A stretch of 51,311 nt of DNA from an uncultured Limosilactobacillus sp. (GCA_944326735.1 CALVFC010000001.1:1-51311), one strand, 5' to 3'; positions 1 through 8,994 are shown, counted from the first letter of the stretch. Notes: generated from the letters alone by a model not told the origin. Program-made: numbers and translations.

Positions 1-268
1 ATGCACGGACAACCCCGGCCGTTCCTTCTGGCCGTAATGCGATGTGGCGGTCACCCTTGTCATGGAAGTCATACATTTCCTTTTCAACGATGTCTGACGT
101 ATCCCCGACGTTCCGGGAGAAGACATTGTAGTCTTCAAACATTGGCGTCCGAATTCCCCGGTAGCCGAATTCAGCGAAGACGTCCCGGGCAACTGCTTCC
201 ACCTTTTCCCAGACGTTCGTCGTCCCTGGCAGTAAATCCGCAGTTCCTTTTGGCTTTTGATATTCCAT
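1..268 (-). CDS. hisS: Histidyl-tRNA synthetase, N-terminal part (partial)
   Basis: The minus-strand frame starts [15 protein letters not shown] and runs through [15 protein letters not shown] and [16 protein letters not shown]. These are class II HisRS motif 1 and the start of motif 2 (RPEGT), so the product should charge tRNA-His in the cytoplasm. About 89 residues are visible; the gene continues past the left edge of the window. The ATG at 268 has an AGGAGT ribosome site at 275-280. A HisZ-like paralogue cannot be fully excluded from the N-terminus, but the KGTADLLPG start and RPEGTA motif are typical of HisS. An unusual hairpin lies just upstream (separate entry). Confidence 0.92.
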   Translation of the reverse strand, partial: MEYQKPKGTADLLPGTTNVWEKVEAVARDVFAEFGYRGIRTPMFEDYNVFSRNVGDTSDIVEKEMYDFHDKGDRHIALRPEGTAGVVRA

Positions 269-288
269 GTGTGTACTCCTTTCACCAC

Positions 289-323
289 AAAAAGGCCCGC
301 TAAGACTAGTCGCCTTAGAGGGC
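289..323 (-). terminator. Hairpin plus U-run immediately before hisS (attenuator or MFS-gene terminator)
   Basis: Arms 295-304 and 314-323 pair in 9 of 10 positions around a 9-nt loop, and the minus strand continues CTTTTT. It ends only about 10 nt before the hisS ribosome site. It could terminate the upstream MFS gene, which stops about 95 bp earlier, or attenuate hisS. No T-box GGGTGGNACC motif is present in this leader. Confidence 0.7.
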
Positions 324-416
324 GAATCAAATGATTGGTTCATCATTCTTTATTTCAACAGGTTCTATTGATATTCATGTGTGATTTTACCATAGCTATT
401 AGTGTTTGGGTAGCCG

Positions 417-1592
417 TCATGCTCTGGCAGCACGATGAATATGTAGTAATTTTAACCCCACAATTATTAAGGTGATGGTAATCATCAGAAATGCTGACAA
501 GAACAGAAGCTGGTAAGAGCTGTTCTCAATCACATACCCGCCGTAAAGGGGCCCAATTGCTCGCCCAACGGAGATGACAATATTGTAAAGCCCTTGGTAG
601 TGGCCAGCACGGTCCACACCCGTGAGTTGGGTAATCCAAGCTGGTAGACCAGCAAAACTTAACGTTTCACCAATTGTCAAAATCACAAAATCGACAATGA
701 AGAATGGCAGGGTGCGAACAAAAATCAACAGTAAAAACGAGCTGCCAAAAATAGCGATCCCGATTAAAATCTGTTTTGACAACCGCACGTATGGACTAAG
801 CTTGCTGACCAGGGGCTGGCCGATGATAATGATGACCCCATTGATTGTCCACAACATACTGTAGTCGTAAAACGGAATCCCCATGTTAGTCATGTGGACC
901 GCCAAGACACTTTCCCACAAAGAGTAACTAATGTGGATCGTAATCACGTTCAATAAAATGAGGTAAACCAGCTGTAATAAGGGCTGCCCTTTCAAGTGGA
1001 CCTTATGATGTTGCGATTGCTTCTTTTGCCGTTTTGCTAATGGGGCATTAAACGTCCCAATAACCACTAAGGACAAGGCCAGGTAAAAGACGGTTGCCAC
1101 TGAAAATACCAAAACCACACTGATTGGTAAAAGAATACCAACCAGCAGGGTGCCAATTACAACCCCCACATTAAAAGCCATGTAAATGTAGTTAAAGACA
1201 AAACGGGAAGTATGGTTAGCGACCCCGGTTCCATAGGAGTTGATGATGGTCATGTTAATGCCATCACCAAAACTATTAACCACGAGTAAGGCCGCAAACC
1301 ATGGCCAATCGTGGAGAAAGATCAGACACGCAATGGCAACCGTCGAGCAGGTAACCCCTAACACCGCAGACTTGTAAGGGCTCCAGTGGTCAAACAACCA
1401 GCCACCAAGGTAATTACCGGCCATCATTGCAATGGAAATGAAGAGCATTACAATCCCGGCCGTGGTCAGCGTCTGGTGTAAATATTTATTAACGTACATG
1501 GTCGTTAGTGGCCAAATAAATGCCGCCCCAGTGTTATTTAACAGACTCGCCAATGCGACCCATTTCAAATGAACAACTCTTTGGTTTGTCAT
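417..1592 (-). CDS. MFS transporter, drug-efflux type
   Basis: This 391-residue protein has the size and repeated hydrophobic segments of a 12-TM major facilitator. A motif-A-like loop, GGWLFDHWSPYK, lies at about residues 63-74 between TM2 and TM3, and SVGRAIGPLYGGYVIE near the C-terminus resembles the DHA1 multidrug subgroup. It is expected to be a proton-coupled exporter in the membrane; the substrate cannot be read. The ATG at 1592 has a strong GGGGAGGATT site. Transcription runs toward hisS, with a hairpin between them. No regulator is adjacent. Confidence 0.85.
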   Translation of the reverse strand: MTNQRVVHLKWVALASLLNNTGAAFIWPLTTMYVNKYLHQTLTTAGIVMLFISIAMMAGNYLGGWLFDHWSPYKSAVLGVTCSTVAIACLIFLHDWPWFAALLVVNSFGDGINMTIINSYGTGVANHTSRFVFNYIYMAFNVGVVIGTLLVGILLPISVVLVFSVATVFYLALSLVVIGTFNAPLAKRQKKQSQHHKVHLKGQPLLQLVYLILLNVITIHISYSLWESVLAVHMTNMGIPFYDYSMLWTINGVIIIIGQPLVSKLSPYVRLSKQILIGIAIFGSSFLLLIFVRTLPFFIVDFVILTIGETLSFAGLPAWITQLTGVDRAGHYQGLYNIVISVGRAIGPLYGGYVIENSSYQLLFLSAFLMITITLIIVGLKLLHIHRAARA

Positions 1593-1666
1593 AATCCTCC
1601 CCGCCTAGTGTTCCCAACACACAACAAAACGGAGCCCGCTTAAATAGCAACACCCCGTTATGATAC

Positions 1667-2287
1667 TTAACGTTCAACAATCATATCAGTTGATGGCACT
1701 TTAATTGCCGTATAGGTCGCTGCAACATGGTTAGCGTGCAGGCCTAAACCATTCTTAATGGTATTCCGGTAGTGGGCCGTCATCTCAGCTGCATATGCTT
1801 GGCCTGATGACCGGTCAATCTTGGCTAACCGGTGATGGTTCCAAGGCAAGCTCGTAGCATCCACTGGCACTAAGCGGCCGCCTTCAAAGACTGAACTGTA
1901 ACGAGAACTAACTGTGTACTTATCATTATCAGTCCAGTAAGTATAGGAAACAACTGGCCGCTTCCCAGAAGTTGCCCGCCGAACCTGAACATAATAGTAC
2001 TTCGATCCTGAATTATGGAGGTTTAATGTCTGGTACTTTGTGCTGACCCAGACTTGTTCATGGTCATTGTAATCGACAGGTTGCATGAAGTGCATAGTAA
2101 TTAACCCACCGAGCCACAGTACGGCAACCACCACTAAAACAACGTAGCGGGTAAATAATTTCCCATCAAACCGTTTCTTTGTTTTCGCGATTAGCATTAA
2201 TTGCTGAACCCGAATGTAGTGAATTACAAACCATAAGAAGGCGATTGCTAAAATCCATAACAACCATCCTAGCCAATTCCAACTCAT
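1667..2287 (-). CDS. LVIS_2131-like membrane-anchored protein of unknown function
   Basis: Using the ATG at 2287 (MSWNWLGWLLW), the protein has about 206 residues. This start has a purine-rich GGAGACGGAAGAG stretch just upstream, while the in-frame ATG at 2308 has no ribosome site. Two N-terminal membrane segments (about residues 3-22 and 46-66) precede a soluble extracytoplasmic domain rich in Tyr, Ser and Arg, with no catalytic motif I recognise. The arrangement resembles the lactobacillus family called LVIS_2131; this is from memory and moderate. It is divergent from the small gene at 2509. Confidence 0.7.
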   Translation of the reverse strand: MSWNWLGWLLWILAIAFLWFVIHYIRVQQLMLIAKTKKRFDGKLFTRYVVLVVVAVLWLGGLITMHFMQPVDYNDHEQVWVSTKYQTLNLHNSGSKYYYVQVRRATSGKRPVVSYTYWTDNDKYTVSSRYSSVFEGGRLVPVDATSLPWNHHRLAKIDRSSGQAYAAEMTAHYRNTIKNGLGLHANHVAATYTAIKVPSTDMIVER

Positions 2288-2319
2288 ACTCTTCCGTCTC
2301 CATTTCACAAATTATCTTA

Positions 2320-2378
2320 CTTAGATTATCACACAAATAAGGGCGATTGTCCGCCCTCATTATCAATTCTTAGATTAT
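2320..2378. promoter_or_regulatory. Divergent promoter region with repeats around a hairpin
   Basis: The decamer CTTAGATTAT occurs at 2320-2329 and 2369-2378. Both copies are equally far from the centre of a small inverted repeat (GGGCG 2341-2345, CGCCC 2352-2356). The element sits between the divergent genes at 2287 (minus) and 2509 (plus). It may hold overlapping promoters or an operator; no regulator can be assigned. Confidence 0.3.
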
Positions 2379-2508
2379 TTTATCTAGAGCATATTTTCTG
2401 CTCTATAGCAATTTTATGTTAAACTAATTTTGGCATTAAATTATAGATTGATTTACAATGTACTTAAAGAGAACCGGTGCTAATTACACCAAGGGGGACA
2501 TTTATTCC

Positions 2509-2700
2509 ATGGATAATTTGAGTGAAATTGCCCAAGAATTGATTAAATTCGAACGAGACAACGACATGACCGATAACCAAGTGGCATTTGGTAGTCACCT
2601 TTCTGTTGAACGCATTCACGACATTAAGGCTGGCAACAGCGAACCAAATGATGATGAATCGGAATTAATTGAACGCTTCATGAAGAGCAGCAACAAGTAA
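2509..2700 (+). CDS. LBP_cg2779-like small protein
   Basis: This is a 63-residue acidic protein starting MDNLSEIAQELIKFERDN. The start at 2509 follows an AAGGGGG site at 2491-2497; the longer frame from 2458 adds residues with no ribosome site. The pattern DNQVAFGSHLSVERIHDIKAG resembles an HTH-like fold and matches my memory of the LBP_cg2779 family of lactobacilli, whose function is unknown. It is a single gene followed by a strong terminator. Confidence 0.75.
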   Translation: MDNLSEIAQELIKFERDNDMTDNQVAFGSHLSVERIHDIKAGNSEPNDDESELIERFMKSSNK

Positions 2701-2704
2701 TGAC

Positions 2705-2739
2705 AAACGGGGATGGCAAAATACCATCCCCGTTTATTT
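2705..2739 (+). terminator. Intrinsic terminator after the 63-aa gene
   Basis: A 12-bp perfect stem (2705-2716 with 2724-2735) is followed by TTTATTT. It can also fold on the minus strand and so may act in both directions. Confidence 0.85.
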
Positions 2740-2740
2740 C

Positions 2741-2783
2741 AATCGTCAGTCCTGATGAACTCAGCGACTGGCGATTATTTTTT
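2741..2783. terminator. Second hairpin between convergent genes
   Basis: Arms 2741-2751 and 2766-2776 pair with one G-T wobble and are followed on the plus strand by ATTTTTT. The 3' arm overlaps the stop codon of the LacI-family gene. It backs up the upstream terminator and may also end the minus-strand transcript. Confidence 0.6.
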
Positions 2784-3710
2784 AAACTTAATTGGAAGGG
2801 TCACCGACTCCACCTTGGCTGACCGGTCATTAATCCGTTTTAGGAGGGTTTTAATAAGCTGGTCCGCTAAGGCATGAATTGGTTGAACAACCGTTGGCAA
2901 GTCTGGCGCAATTTGTTGAATCAGCTGTGACCCATCGTAGCCAGTAATAAAGAAATCATGGTTCATTTTCAGGTGAGCTTCCTGATATTGGTGCGCAATC
3001 TGAAGCGCCTGGACATCATTCGAGGCAATCACACCGTCATAGTGCCGCGGAAAATCAGTCGTGGCAATTTCTTCCCGACTAACTGTGGCAAAGTTAACGT
3101 TACTCTGGTTGAGGCAATCCACGACCCCCTGCAGCCGATTCAGGGTTGGTGACACGGAGGTATCTTCATCGACGATTACCACTAACCGCTGAACATGCTG
3201 ATGCAGCATGAACTGGGCTGCGAGTTCACCACCCCGGTAACTGTCAGCGGCTACAATCGGAATGTTATCAGACAGATAACGGTCAAACGAAACAATCGGC
3301 GCCGTTAGTTGCTGGTATTCTTCAATTCCCAAGTTATGTGATCCTGAGATAATTCCATCAACCTGATTGGCAAACAGCATGCTCAAGTATTCATGCTCAA
3401 TTTCACGATTCTCAGCAGAAGAAGCAATGATGGCCTTATAGCCCTTCGCGAATAATTGGTGTTCCAATTCATTGACTAATTCCGCAAAGAAAGGATTAGT
3501 CAAGTTAGGAAAAATCAGGCCGATAAACTGGGAAGGCTTCCCCTGCATTGCTCGTGCCAAAGCGTTTGGCTGATAGTGCAATTGGGCCATCGCATTATGG
3601 ACTTTTTTAATAGTCTTTTCACTAAGCGAACCGTAGTTGTTAATGACACGCGAAACGGTTGTTACTGATACCCCAGCTAATTCCGCGACGTCCTTAAGTT
3701 TTGCTACCAT
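2775..3710 (-). CDS. LacI-family transcriptional regulator (ScrR-like)
   Basis: This 311-residue repressor-type protein starts MVAKLKDVAELAGVSVTTVSRVINN, the canonical LacI helix-turn-helix and hinge (residues 4-60, with ALARAMQGK). A periplasmic-binding-protein-like effector domain follows (IGLIFPNLTNPFFAELVNELE onwards). The closest pattern I recall is the sucrose regulator ScrR, but no sugar transport or hydrolase gene adjoins it, so its ligand and targets are open. It is transcribed alone; its promoter contains a palindrome suited to autoregulation. Confidence 0.9.
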   Translation of the reverse strand: MVAKLKDVAELAGVSVTTVSRVINNYGSLSEKTIKKVHNAMAQLHYQPNALARAMQGKPSQFIGLIFPNLTNPFFAELVNELEHQLFAKGYKAIIASSAENREIEHEYLSMLFANQVDGIISGSHNLGIEEYQQLTAPIVSFDRYLSDNIPIVAADSYRGGELAAQFMLHQHVQRLVVIVDEDTSVSPTLNRLQGVVDCLNQSNVNFATVSREEIATTDFPRHYDGVIASNDVQALQIAHQYQEAHLKMNHDFFITGYDGSQLIQQIAPDLPTVVQPIHALADQLIKTLLKRINDRSAKVESVTLPIKFKK

Positions 3711-3751
3711 TTAGTATGTCTCCACTTCTCTGACAAAGATAATTAATTACC

Positions 3752-3779
3752 ATTATATCTCAATATAATTCGTTCCCAA
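3752..3779 (-). promoter_or_regulatory. Promoter of the LacI-family gene with overlapping palindrome
   Basis: On the minus strand TTGGGA (3779-3774) and TATAAT (3757-3752) are 16 bp apart. An inverted repeat with arms 3752-3758 and 3763-3769 covers the -10 region and may be an autoregulatory operator. The rest of 3780-3970 holds another weak inverted repeat (GATAAT 3850-3855, ATTATC 3863-3868) and nothing else I can identify. Confidence 0.5.
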
Positions 3780-3973
3780 TAAGAAAGTTTTATCCCACTA
3801 TCCGTTACCTTCTGAGAAGGAAGAATTTGGCTAATTTTACTTGTCAATCGATAATACAGACAATTATCAATCCTTTTATGATCTGACAGTGTGTGTCCTG
3901 GTCCTAACAAGGTTGTCATTTCAAAAAAGCAGATGTTAAAATTGCTTGCCCTTTAATTAGATAAATGATACTT

Positions 3974-4007
3974 TTGACATAGTTCAAAATCTTAACTACT
4001 TCTTAAC
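3974..4007 (+). promoter_or_regulatory. -35-like TTGACA and 11-bp-period direct repeat upstream of the LysM hydrolase
   Basis: TTGACA lies at 3974-3979. CTTAAC occurs at 3991-3996 and 4002-4007, separated by 5 bp. Hexamers repeated with an 11-bp period are the usual binding layout of OmpR/PhoB-type response regulators such as WalR and PhoP, which often control wall hydrolases. The -10 box is not clear. Confidence 0.45.
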
Positions 4008-4089
4008 TTTTTTCGCTAAATCTTCAACATTTAATTATTAATTGATTAGCAAACTAGCCAAAAGTAGTCACAACAAAGGAGTATCCATA

Positions 4090-6084
4090 ATGCGTCAATC
4101 ATTCACCGATTCAAAAACTCATTACAAGATGTATAAGAGTGGTCGGAAATGGATGTTCGCTGGTTTGACTGCGGTTTCATTAATCGGTGCAACCGGGGTA
4201 GTTGCTCACGCTGATGAACAAACACCTACCACCGCCGCTGAAGAAACAGCTCAATCTGGTGCGAACAACAAACAGAATCAGTCTTCAAGTGCTGTTTCTT
4301 CTTCGGCTGCTAGTTCTTCTGCTAATTCAAACGTTGATAGTAGCGCCGTTGCTAGTGACTCTACCAGCGCGGTTTCTGCTGCTAGTCAGGTTGCCGCTAG
4401 TGCTAACGTTGCTTCTGCAACATCTGCAGCTAGTTCCGCTAGCCACCAATTGGAAGTAATCTCTGATAGCAAGCAGAACACTTTAGTTGTTAAGCCAGCA
4501 GCTAAGGCTACTGCCACTACCACTGCTGCTTTGGCGGCCCAAAAGACCACCAACCAGGTTGACCTGAACTCACTCCACTTTGCTAGTAACGCCCACTCAC
4601 AACAATTCATCGAAAGTGTTGCCCCTGGCGCTATCAGCGGCTGGCACAAGTACGGGGTTCTCCCTTCAATTACCGTTGCCCAAGCTATTCTGGAGTCCGG
4701 TTGGGGACGTTCTTCACTGTCTACCCAAGCCCACAACTTATTCGGTATCAAAGGTTCTTACAACGGCCATTCCGTAACCATGCGGACTCGTGAAGTTTAC
4801 GGTGGTCGGTCTGTTTACATCAACGATGCCTTCCGGGCTTACGCTAACAATTCCGAATCCGTCGAAGACCACGGTAACTTCCTCTACGTTAACCGTCGTT
4901 ACCACAACTTACTTGGCGACACTAACTACGCTTCTGTTGCTCGTAAGTTGCGGGCAGATGGCTACGCTACTGATCCAAATTACGCTAACGCTTTGATTCG
5001 ATTAGTTCAAACGTATGGTTTGAATCAATTAGATTCCGTTGCCTTCTCCGGCGGGACAATCATTCCTAACAAGGGTGGCAACAATGATAGTTCCTATAAC
5101 CAATCATCATCATACGGCAACAACAGCAATGTTTCCGGAACTGGTTACTACACCGTTCAAAGTGGCGATACCTTATCTGGCATTGCTAACCGCTTCAGTA
5201 CCAGTGTTAATACTCTGGCTCACTTGAACGACATCCAAAACGTTAACCGGATTTACGTCGGTCAACACCTGCTGGTTCGTCAAGCTAGTTCCAATACCAC
5301 GACGACTACTAGCCGTCCAAGTGCTCCTGTAACTAACAACACGCAAGCTAGTGGCACTTACACTGTCCAAAGTGGTGACACCCTATCCGGCATCGCTAGT
5401 CGCTTTGGTACCTCATACGAAACGTTAGCTCACTTGAACAACATTTCGAACCCGAACTTGATTCACGTTGGTCAAACCTTACGCTTAAGCAACGGTTCAA
5501 GTTCCACCACTACCAACTCAGCAAGCCACGTTACTAATTCCACTAGTTCCGCTGCTGGTTCTTACACCGTCCACAGTGGTGACACGTTATCTGCCATTGC
5601 TGCCCGTTACGGAATGAGTTGGGAAACCTTAGCACGTTTGAATAACATTTCTAATCCAAACATGATTATGGTTGGTCAAGTGCTGCGGTTAAGTGCTGGT
5701 ACGACCACTCATGTCACTGCCAATAATACTAACCGGCAAACAACGACTAGTTCTAATGGTGGTCAATACGTTGTTAAAAGTGGCGACACGTTATCTGCCA
5801 TTGCTGCCCGTTATGGAATGAGTTATGAAACATTAGCACGCTTAAACAACATCTCTAACCCCAACATGATTAGTGTTGGTCAACGCTTAAACGTTAATGG
5901 TTCATCTGCTCGCTCATACCGTACTACTAGTCATGCTAGTTACGGCAATGCCTACACTGTGCAGAGCGGCGATACACTGTCTGCTATTGCTGCCCGTTAT
6001 GGTCTTAGCTGGCGTTCATTAGCCGCCAAGAATGGCATTAGTAATCCAAATGAAATTATGGTTGGTCAACGCATCGTTCTCTAA
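4090..6084 (+). CDS. Secreted GH73 glucosaminidase with five LysM domains
   Basis: This is a 664-residue peptidoglycan hydrolase. The ATG at 4090 has an AAAGGAG site; the frame is open further upstream without one. The signal peptide (1-41) has the KxYKxGKxW-type motif [10 protein letters not shown] and likely cleavage at AHA-DE. A Ser/Ala/Thr-rich linker (about 45-160) leads to a GH73 N-acetylglucosaminidase domain (about 167-313) with [10 protein letters not shown] carrying the catalytic Glu. Five LysM modules at about 353, 423, 492, 559 and 621 to the C-terminus bind glycan chains, each with SGDTLS and NPN-type motifs. It should act in the wall during growth or cell separation. A single gene with its own terminator. 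Confidence 0.93.
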   Translation: MRQSFTDSKTHYKMYKSGRKWMFAGLTAVSLIGATGVVAHADEQTPTTAAEETAQSGANNKQNQSSSAVSSSAASSSANSNVDSSAVASDSTSAVSAASQVAASANVASATSAASSASHQLEVISDSKQNTLVVKPAAKATATTTAALAAQKTTNQVDLNSLHFASNAHSQQFIESVAPGAISGWHKYGVLPSITVAQAILESGWGRSSLSTQAHNLFGIKGSYNGHSVTMRTREVYGGRSVYINDAFRAYANNSESVEDHGNFLYVNRRYHNLLGDTNYASVARKLRADGYATDPNYANALIRLVQTYGLNQLDSVAFSGGTIIPNKGGNNDSSYNQSSSYGNNSNVSGTGYYTVQSGDTLSGIANRFSTSVNTLAHLNDIQNVNRIYVGQHLLVRQASSNTTTTTSRPSAPVTNNTQASGTYTVQSGDTLSGIASRFGTSYETLAHLNNISNPNLIHVGQTLRLSNGSSSTTTNSASHVTNSTSSAAGSYTVHSGDTLSAIAARYGMSWETLARLNNISNPNMIMVGQVLRLSAGTTTHVTANNTNRQTTTSSNGGQYVVKSGDTLSAIAARYGMSYETLARLNNISNPNMISVGQRLNVNGSSARSYRTTSHASYGNAYTVQSGDTLSAIAARYGLSWRSLAAKNGISNPNEIMVGQRIVL

Positions 6085-6104
6085 TCATTTCCATAAAGTA
6101 AATT

Positions 6105-6135
6105 AACTCCCGACACATTTTGTCGGGAGTTTTTT
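6105..6135 (+). terminator. Terminator of the LysM hydrolase gene
   Basis: An 11-bp perfect stem (6105-6115 with 6121-6131) with a 5-nt loop is followed by a run of six T. Confidence 0.95.
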
Positions 6136-6237
6136 CGTTGTGAACACTTTGGCGCGAAAAGCAAGCTAGTTCTTTCAAATTTGCTGTTCTATAATGTTAA
6201 TTAGAAATAGATCAGTACACGAAGGGAATGATAATTT

Positions 6238-6546
6238 GTGACAGCACCAATGGTTGATCAATGGGACATCAAGAAGATCAGTCAGTTCTTTAAGCTGCTA
6301 GGCAACCCCAAACGACTCCAGTTACTCTACCTATTGATTCAACAATCGATGACCGTCACTGAGATCAGTAAACGGATGAACTGGGAGCAATCGGGAGTTT
6401 CGCACCAGCTCCAATTACTGCGGAAATTTAACCTGGTCCAACAAAAGCGGAACGGCAAAGAGATCGTCTACCACCTTGAGGATCCCCAAGTCATGACCTT
6501 AATCGCTGATGTCATTAGTCATGCGGAACAAATTGTCCACCACTAA
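6238..6546 (+). CDS. ArsR/SmtB-family transcriptional regulator
   Basis: This 102-residue winged-helix protein has the helix-turn-helix MTVTEISKRMNWEQSGVSHQL and wing RNGKEIVYHL. The GTG start at 6238 is favoured by AAGGGA at 6222-6227; the next ATG at 6250 is too far away. In the CzrA-type alpha-5 metal site (D, H, H, H) this protein keeps the first Asp and the third His but has Gln at the other two positions, so metal sensing is doubtful. It is monocistronic, with TATAAT at 6190-6195. Target genes are unknown. Confidence 0.88.
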   Translation: MTAPMVDQWDIKKISQFFKLLGNPKRLQLLYLLIQQSMTVTEISKRMNWEQSGVSHQLQLLRKFNLVQQKRNGKEIVYHLEDPQVMTLIADVISHAEQIVHH

Positions 6547-6550
6547 ATAT

Positions 6551-6598
6551 AAAGGGGACGCTAGCGTTCGGTTTTTTCGAATCCTAGCATCCCCTTTT
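6551..6598 (+). terminator. Terminator of the ArsR gene, member of a recurring hairpin family
   Basis: AAAGGGGA-type outer arms 6551-6564 and 6584-6597 enclose a second small stem built on GTTCGG and TCGAA. The same nested design recurs at 20934 and 40581. Confidence 0.85.
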
Positions 6599-6622
6599 GT
6601 CGACTGCCTGATATTTATGTAT

Positions 6623-6856
6623 CTAAACGAACTTTAGTGTAACTTGGTCCTTACTCATAATATCATCCAATGTCAATTCTTCCCCATCATGAAATTCATC
6701 AGCATTAAGGCTAAATCCCGGGTGAGTATGAGCATAGAACTTAAATTCATATGTTGGTGTCTCACTACTATCTCTAACCATCATTACCCCAGAAGTACCA
6801 TCTGAACAATGAATGGTCTGGTCTTCTTGCTTGTCGTTAACGAAAACAGTTGTCAC
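6623..6856 (-). CDS. Hypothetical 77-residue protein
   Basis: I do not recognise this protein. The in-frame ATG at 6871 is itself part of the ribosome site (GGAGG); the GTG at 6856, 8 nt downstream of that GGAGG, is the likely start, giving MTTVFVNDKQEDQTIHCSDG. The product is acidic and soluble, with alternating short beta-like segments and an AHTHPGFSLNADEFHDGEEL stretch. It lies downstream of the ABC gene, behind a terminator, and seems monocistronic. Confidence 0.6.
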   Translation of the reverse strand: MTTVFVNDKQEDQTIHCSDGTSGVMMVRDSSETPTYEFKFYAHTHPGFSLNADEFHDGEELTLDDIMSKDQVTLKFV

Positions 6857-6961
6857 TTTCAACACCTCCATTATGATTATAGCTCAATTTTGGTCTACCT
6901 AAAACATTTTTGCATTGCCAATTTACTTTATTACACAAATTAGCTTAATCTGCCCATTACT

Positions 6962-7005
6962 AAAAAAGAAATCGGACACAACCAACTATTTGGCTGTGTC
7001 CGATT
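6962..7005 (-). terminator. Terminator of the fused ABC gene
   Basis: An 11-bp stem (6970-6980 with 6995-7005) is followed on the minus strand by TTTCTTTTTT. It separates the ABC gene from the hypothetical gene at 6856. Confidence 0.92.
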
Positions 7006-7014
7006 AATTTATTT

Positions 7015-8994
7015 TTAGTCTGCCGCTAAGGCATCAATTGGGTTTAACTTTGCAGCGCGCCGTGCCGGTAAGAGGGCAGCGATGAACGAGATCAGCAGCG
7101 CAATGACAAAGGCAAAAATAATGTTACCAGAAGTGATTTGGACAATATTGTACTTAATCAAGTGGTACAAGCCGTGATTTAATGTCAAGGTCACAATAAA
7201 CGAGATAACCAACGCTAAGATGGCGGAGAAGAAACCAATCAGGATAGATTCAGAGGTAAACAACCGTCGAATATCCTTTTTCCGTTCACCTAATGCGCGT
7301 AGGATACCAATTTCTTTAGTACGTTCGGAAACGGACATGTACATCGTCACAATGATCATTAATGCAGATACCAGTAATGAAATGCCGGCAATCGAGGCTA
7401 AGATTGTGGATGCCAAGTGAACGTAAGTGTTCAGGGTCTTCAAAACGGAACCGACCGTTACGGTGCCCAGGATCCGTTTATTGTTACTGTCCCGCATATT
7501 GTCAATCTTATGTGAAACGGTCTTAACGTCATTTAAGTTATCAGCTAAGACGGTAATGTAGTTGGCTTTGGTTGTGGCCCCCTGCTCGCGGAGTAACTTA
7601 AACATCGTCGCGTGGTTAAGTGAAGTGGAAGCACTGGCCCCATCAGCAATCCCGCTAACTTTAACATCACTATTGATTTGAACCGGTTTGCCACTCTTGT
7701 CAATCCAGTTGAAGTTCAGGCGAACCGTCTTGCCAACGAGAGATTTGTACTTCTTGGGGCTCGTCAATTGGATAGCTTGTTGCTTGGTTAACAGGATCTC
7801 GCCATCGTGTGGCCGGTGCCCCTGTTTAATTGAGTTAGTAGTGACCGAATGACCCCACGTTGTCATCCCCGTACCACTCTGTTGCATATTTCCATAAGTT
7901 AAGCGGAATCCGGGAATCGTCACCCCAGTCTCAACCTTCTTAACCCCATCAATTTTACGCAGGCGTTGAATATCGTGGCTACTGATGAACATGGAATCAG
8001 GATCGGCTGACAGGTTCTGCAAGGAGGCCTGGAGTTGCTCTTGACTCATTGCCTTTCCGCTCGGGTTCCGCAAAACCGTGATGGCACGCGGGTTAGCCAT
8101 GGAATTAATTTGGTTTTGGATATAACCATTCACCCCGTTGCCCAGGCCGGTGAACAAGATCACCGCGAAGATCCCAATTGCGGTTCCTAACATTATCAAG
8201 GAGTTGCGCCAGAAATTGTACATCAGGTGCTTGAAAGCGGTCCGGTAAGCCGCAGTGGCTGGTAAAGGACGGGCAGTCAAATGGGTCGTATCCTGAGGTA
8301 CTGGATAAGCATCCTTCAAGTGAATATCACCATTGATTTTCCCATCAGCAAGGTGCACAATTCTGGTCCCGTGGTTAGCAACCTCTTGCGAGTGGGTCAC
8401 GGCAATCACTAATTTGCCATCGCGGGCAATACCATCAAGAATTGACAAAACTTCTTGAGTATTCTCAGCGTCTAAGGCCCCAGTAGGCTCATCGGCGATA
8501 ATCATCTGCGGATCCGAGGCCAGTGCCCGGGCAATGGCTACCCGCTGTTTCTGCCCACCAGAGAGGTGATTAGGGTGCTTGTTGACTTGGTCACTCAATC
8601 CCACCTGGTCCAATAATTGCAAAGCCCGTTGGCGCCGGGCTTCCCGACTAAGAGTCGTCATATCTAATGCCACTAAGACATTATCTAAGACCGTCAAGTG
8701 AGAAATAAGGTTATATGACTGGTAAATGTAGCCAACCGTAGAACGACGATAATCATCTAACTGTTTTTCCTTAGAATGGTCGAGAACTTGGCCATCAACG
8801 GTAACTTGTCCTTCAAACTGTCGGTCAAGGCCCCCGATAATGTTCATCAGGGTTGATTTCCCGCCACCAGATTCACCCAAAATAGAAACAAACTCACCAC
8901 GGTCAAATGATAAGTTGATTCCCTTCAGTACTGGGAAGGCTTCCTTATCGACATAGTACGACTTTTTAATGTTCTTTAATGTGAGGAATGCCAT
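7015..8994 (-). CDS. MacB-like ABC transporter, fused ATPase and FtsX-type permease
   Basis: This 659-residue protein has an N-terminal ATPase with Walker A GESGGGKST (40-48), Q-loop Q92, signature LSGGQ (144-148) and Walker B IIADEP (about 165-170). A TM segment at about 265-285 precedes a large extracytoplasmic domain and three C-terminal TM segments ending LLPARRAAKLNPIDAL, the FtsX/MacB-PCD layout. Such proteins export peptides or lipophilic toxins, or mediate resistance to them; the substrate is unknown. It lies just downstream of the hrt-like operon but behind its own terminator, with a TATAAT at 9030-9025, so it is probably transcribed separately. Confidence 0.88.
   Translation of the reverse strand: MAFLTLKNIKKSYYVDKEAFPVLKGINLSFDRGEFVSILGESGGGKSTLMNIIGGLDRQFEGQVTVDGQVLDHSKEKQLDDYRRSTVGYIYQSYNLISHLTVLDNVLVALDMTTLSREARRQRALQLLDQVGLSDQVNKHPNHLSGGQKQRVAIARALASDPQMIIADEPTGALDAENTQEVLSILDGIARDGKLVIAVTHSQEVANHGTRIVHLADGKINGDIHLKDAYPVPQDTTHLTARPLPATAAYRTAFKHLMYNFWRNSLIMLGTAIGIFAVILFTGLGNGVNGYIQNQINSMANPRAITVLRNPSGKAMSQEQLQASLQNLSADPDSMFISSHDIQRLRKIDGVKKVETGVTIPGFRLTYGNMQQSGTGMTTWGHSVTTNSIKQGHRPHDGEILLTKQQAIQLTSPKKYKSLVGKTVRLNFNWIDKSGKPVQINSDVKVSGIADGASASTSLNHATMFKLLREQGATTKANYITVLADNLNDVKTVSHKIDNMRDSNNKRILGTVTVGSVLKTLNTYVHLASTILASIAGISLLVSALMIIVTMYMSVSERTKEIGILRALGERKKDIRRLFTSESILIGFFSAILALVISFIVTLTLNHGLYHLIKYNIVQITSGNIIFAFVIALLISFIAALLPARRAAKLNPIDALAAD

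Noticed and set aside
1..303. Plus-strand 100-codon open frame at the left edge
   Set aside because: It is the antisense of hisS, which is clear on the minus strand.
4386..4751. Minus-strand open frame opposite the GH73 domain
   Set aside because: It mirrors the Ser/Ala-rich linker and GH73 codons of the LysM hydrolase; low-complexity coding often leaves long antisense frames.
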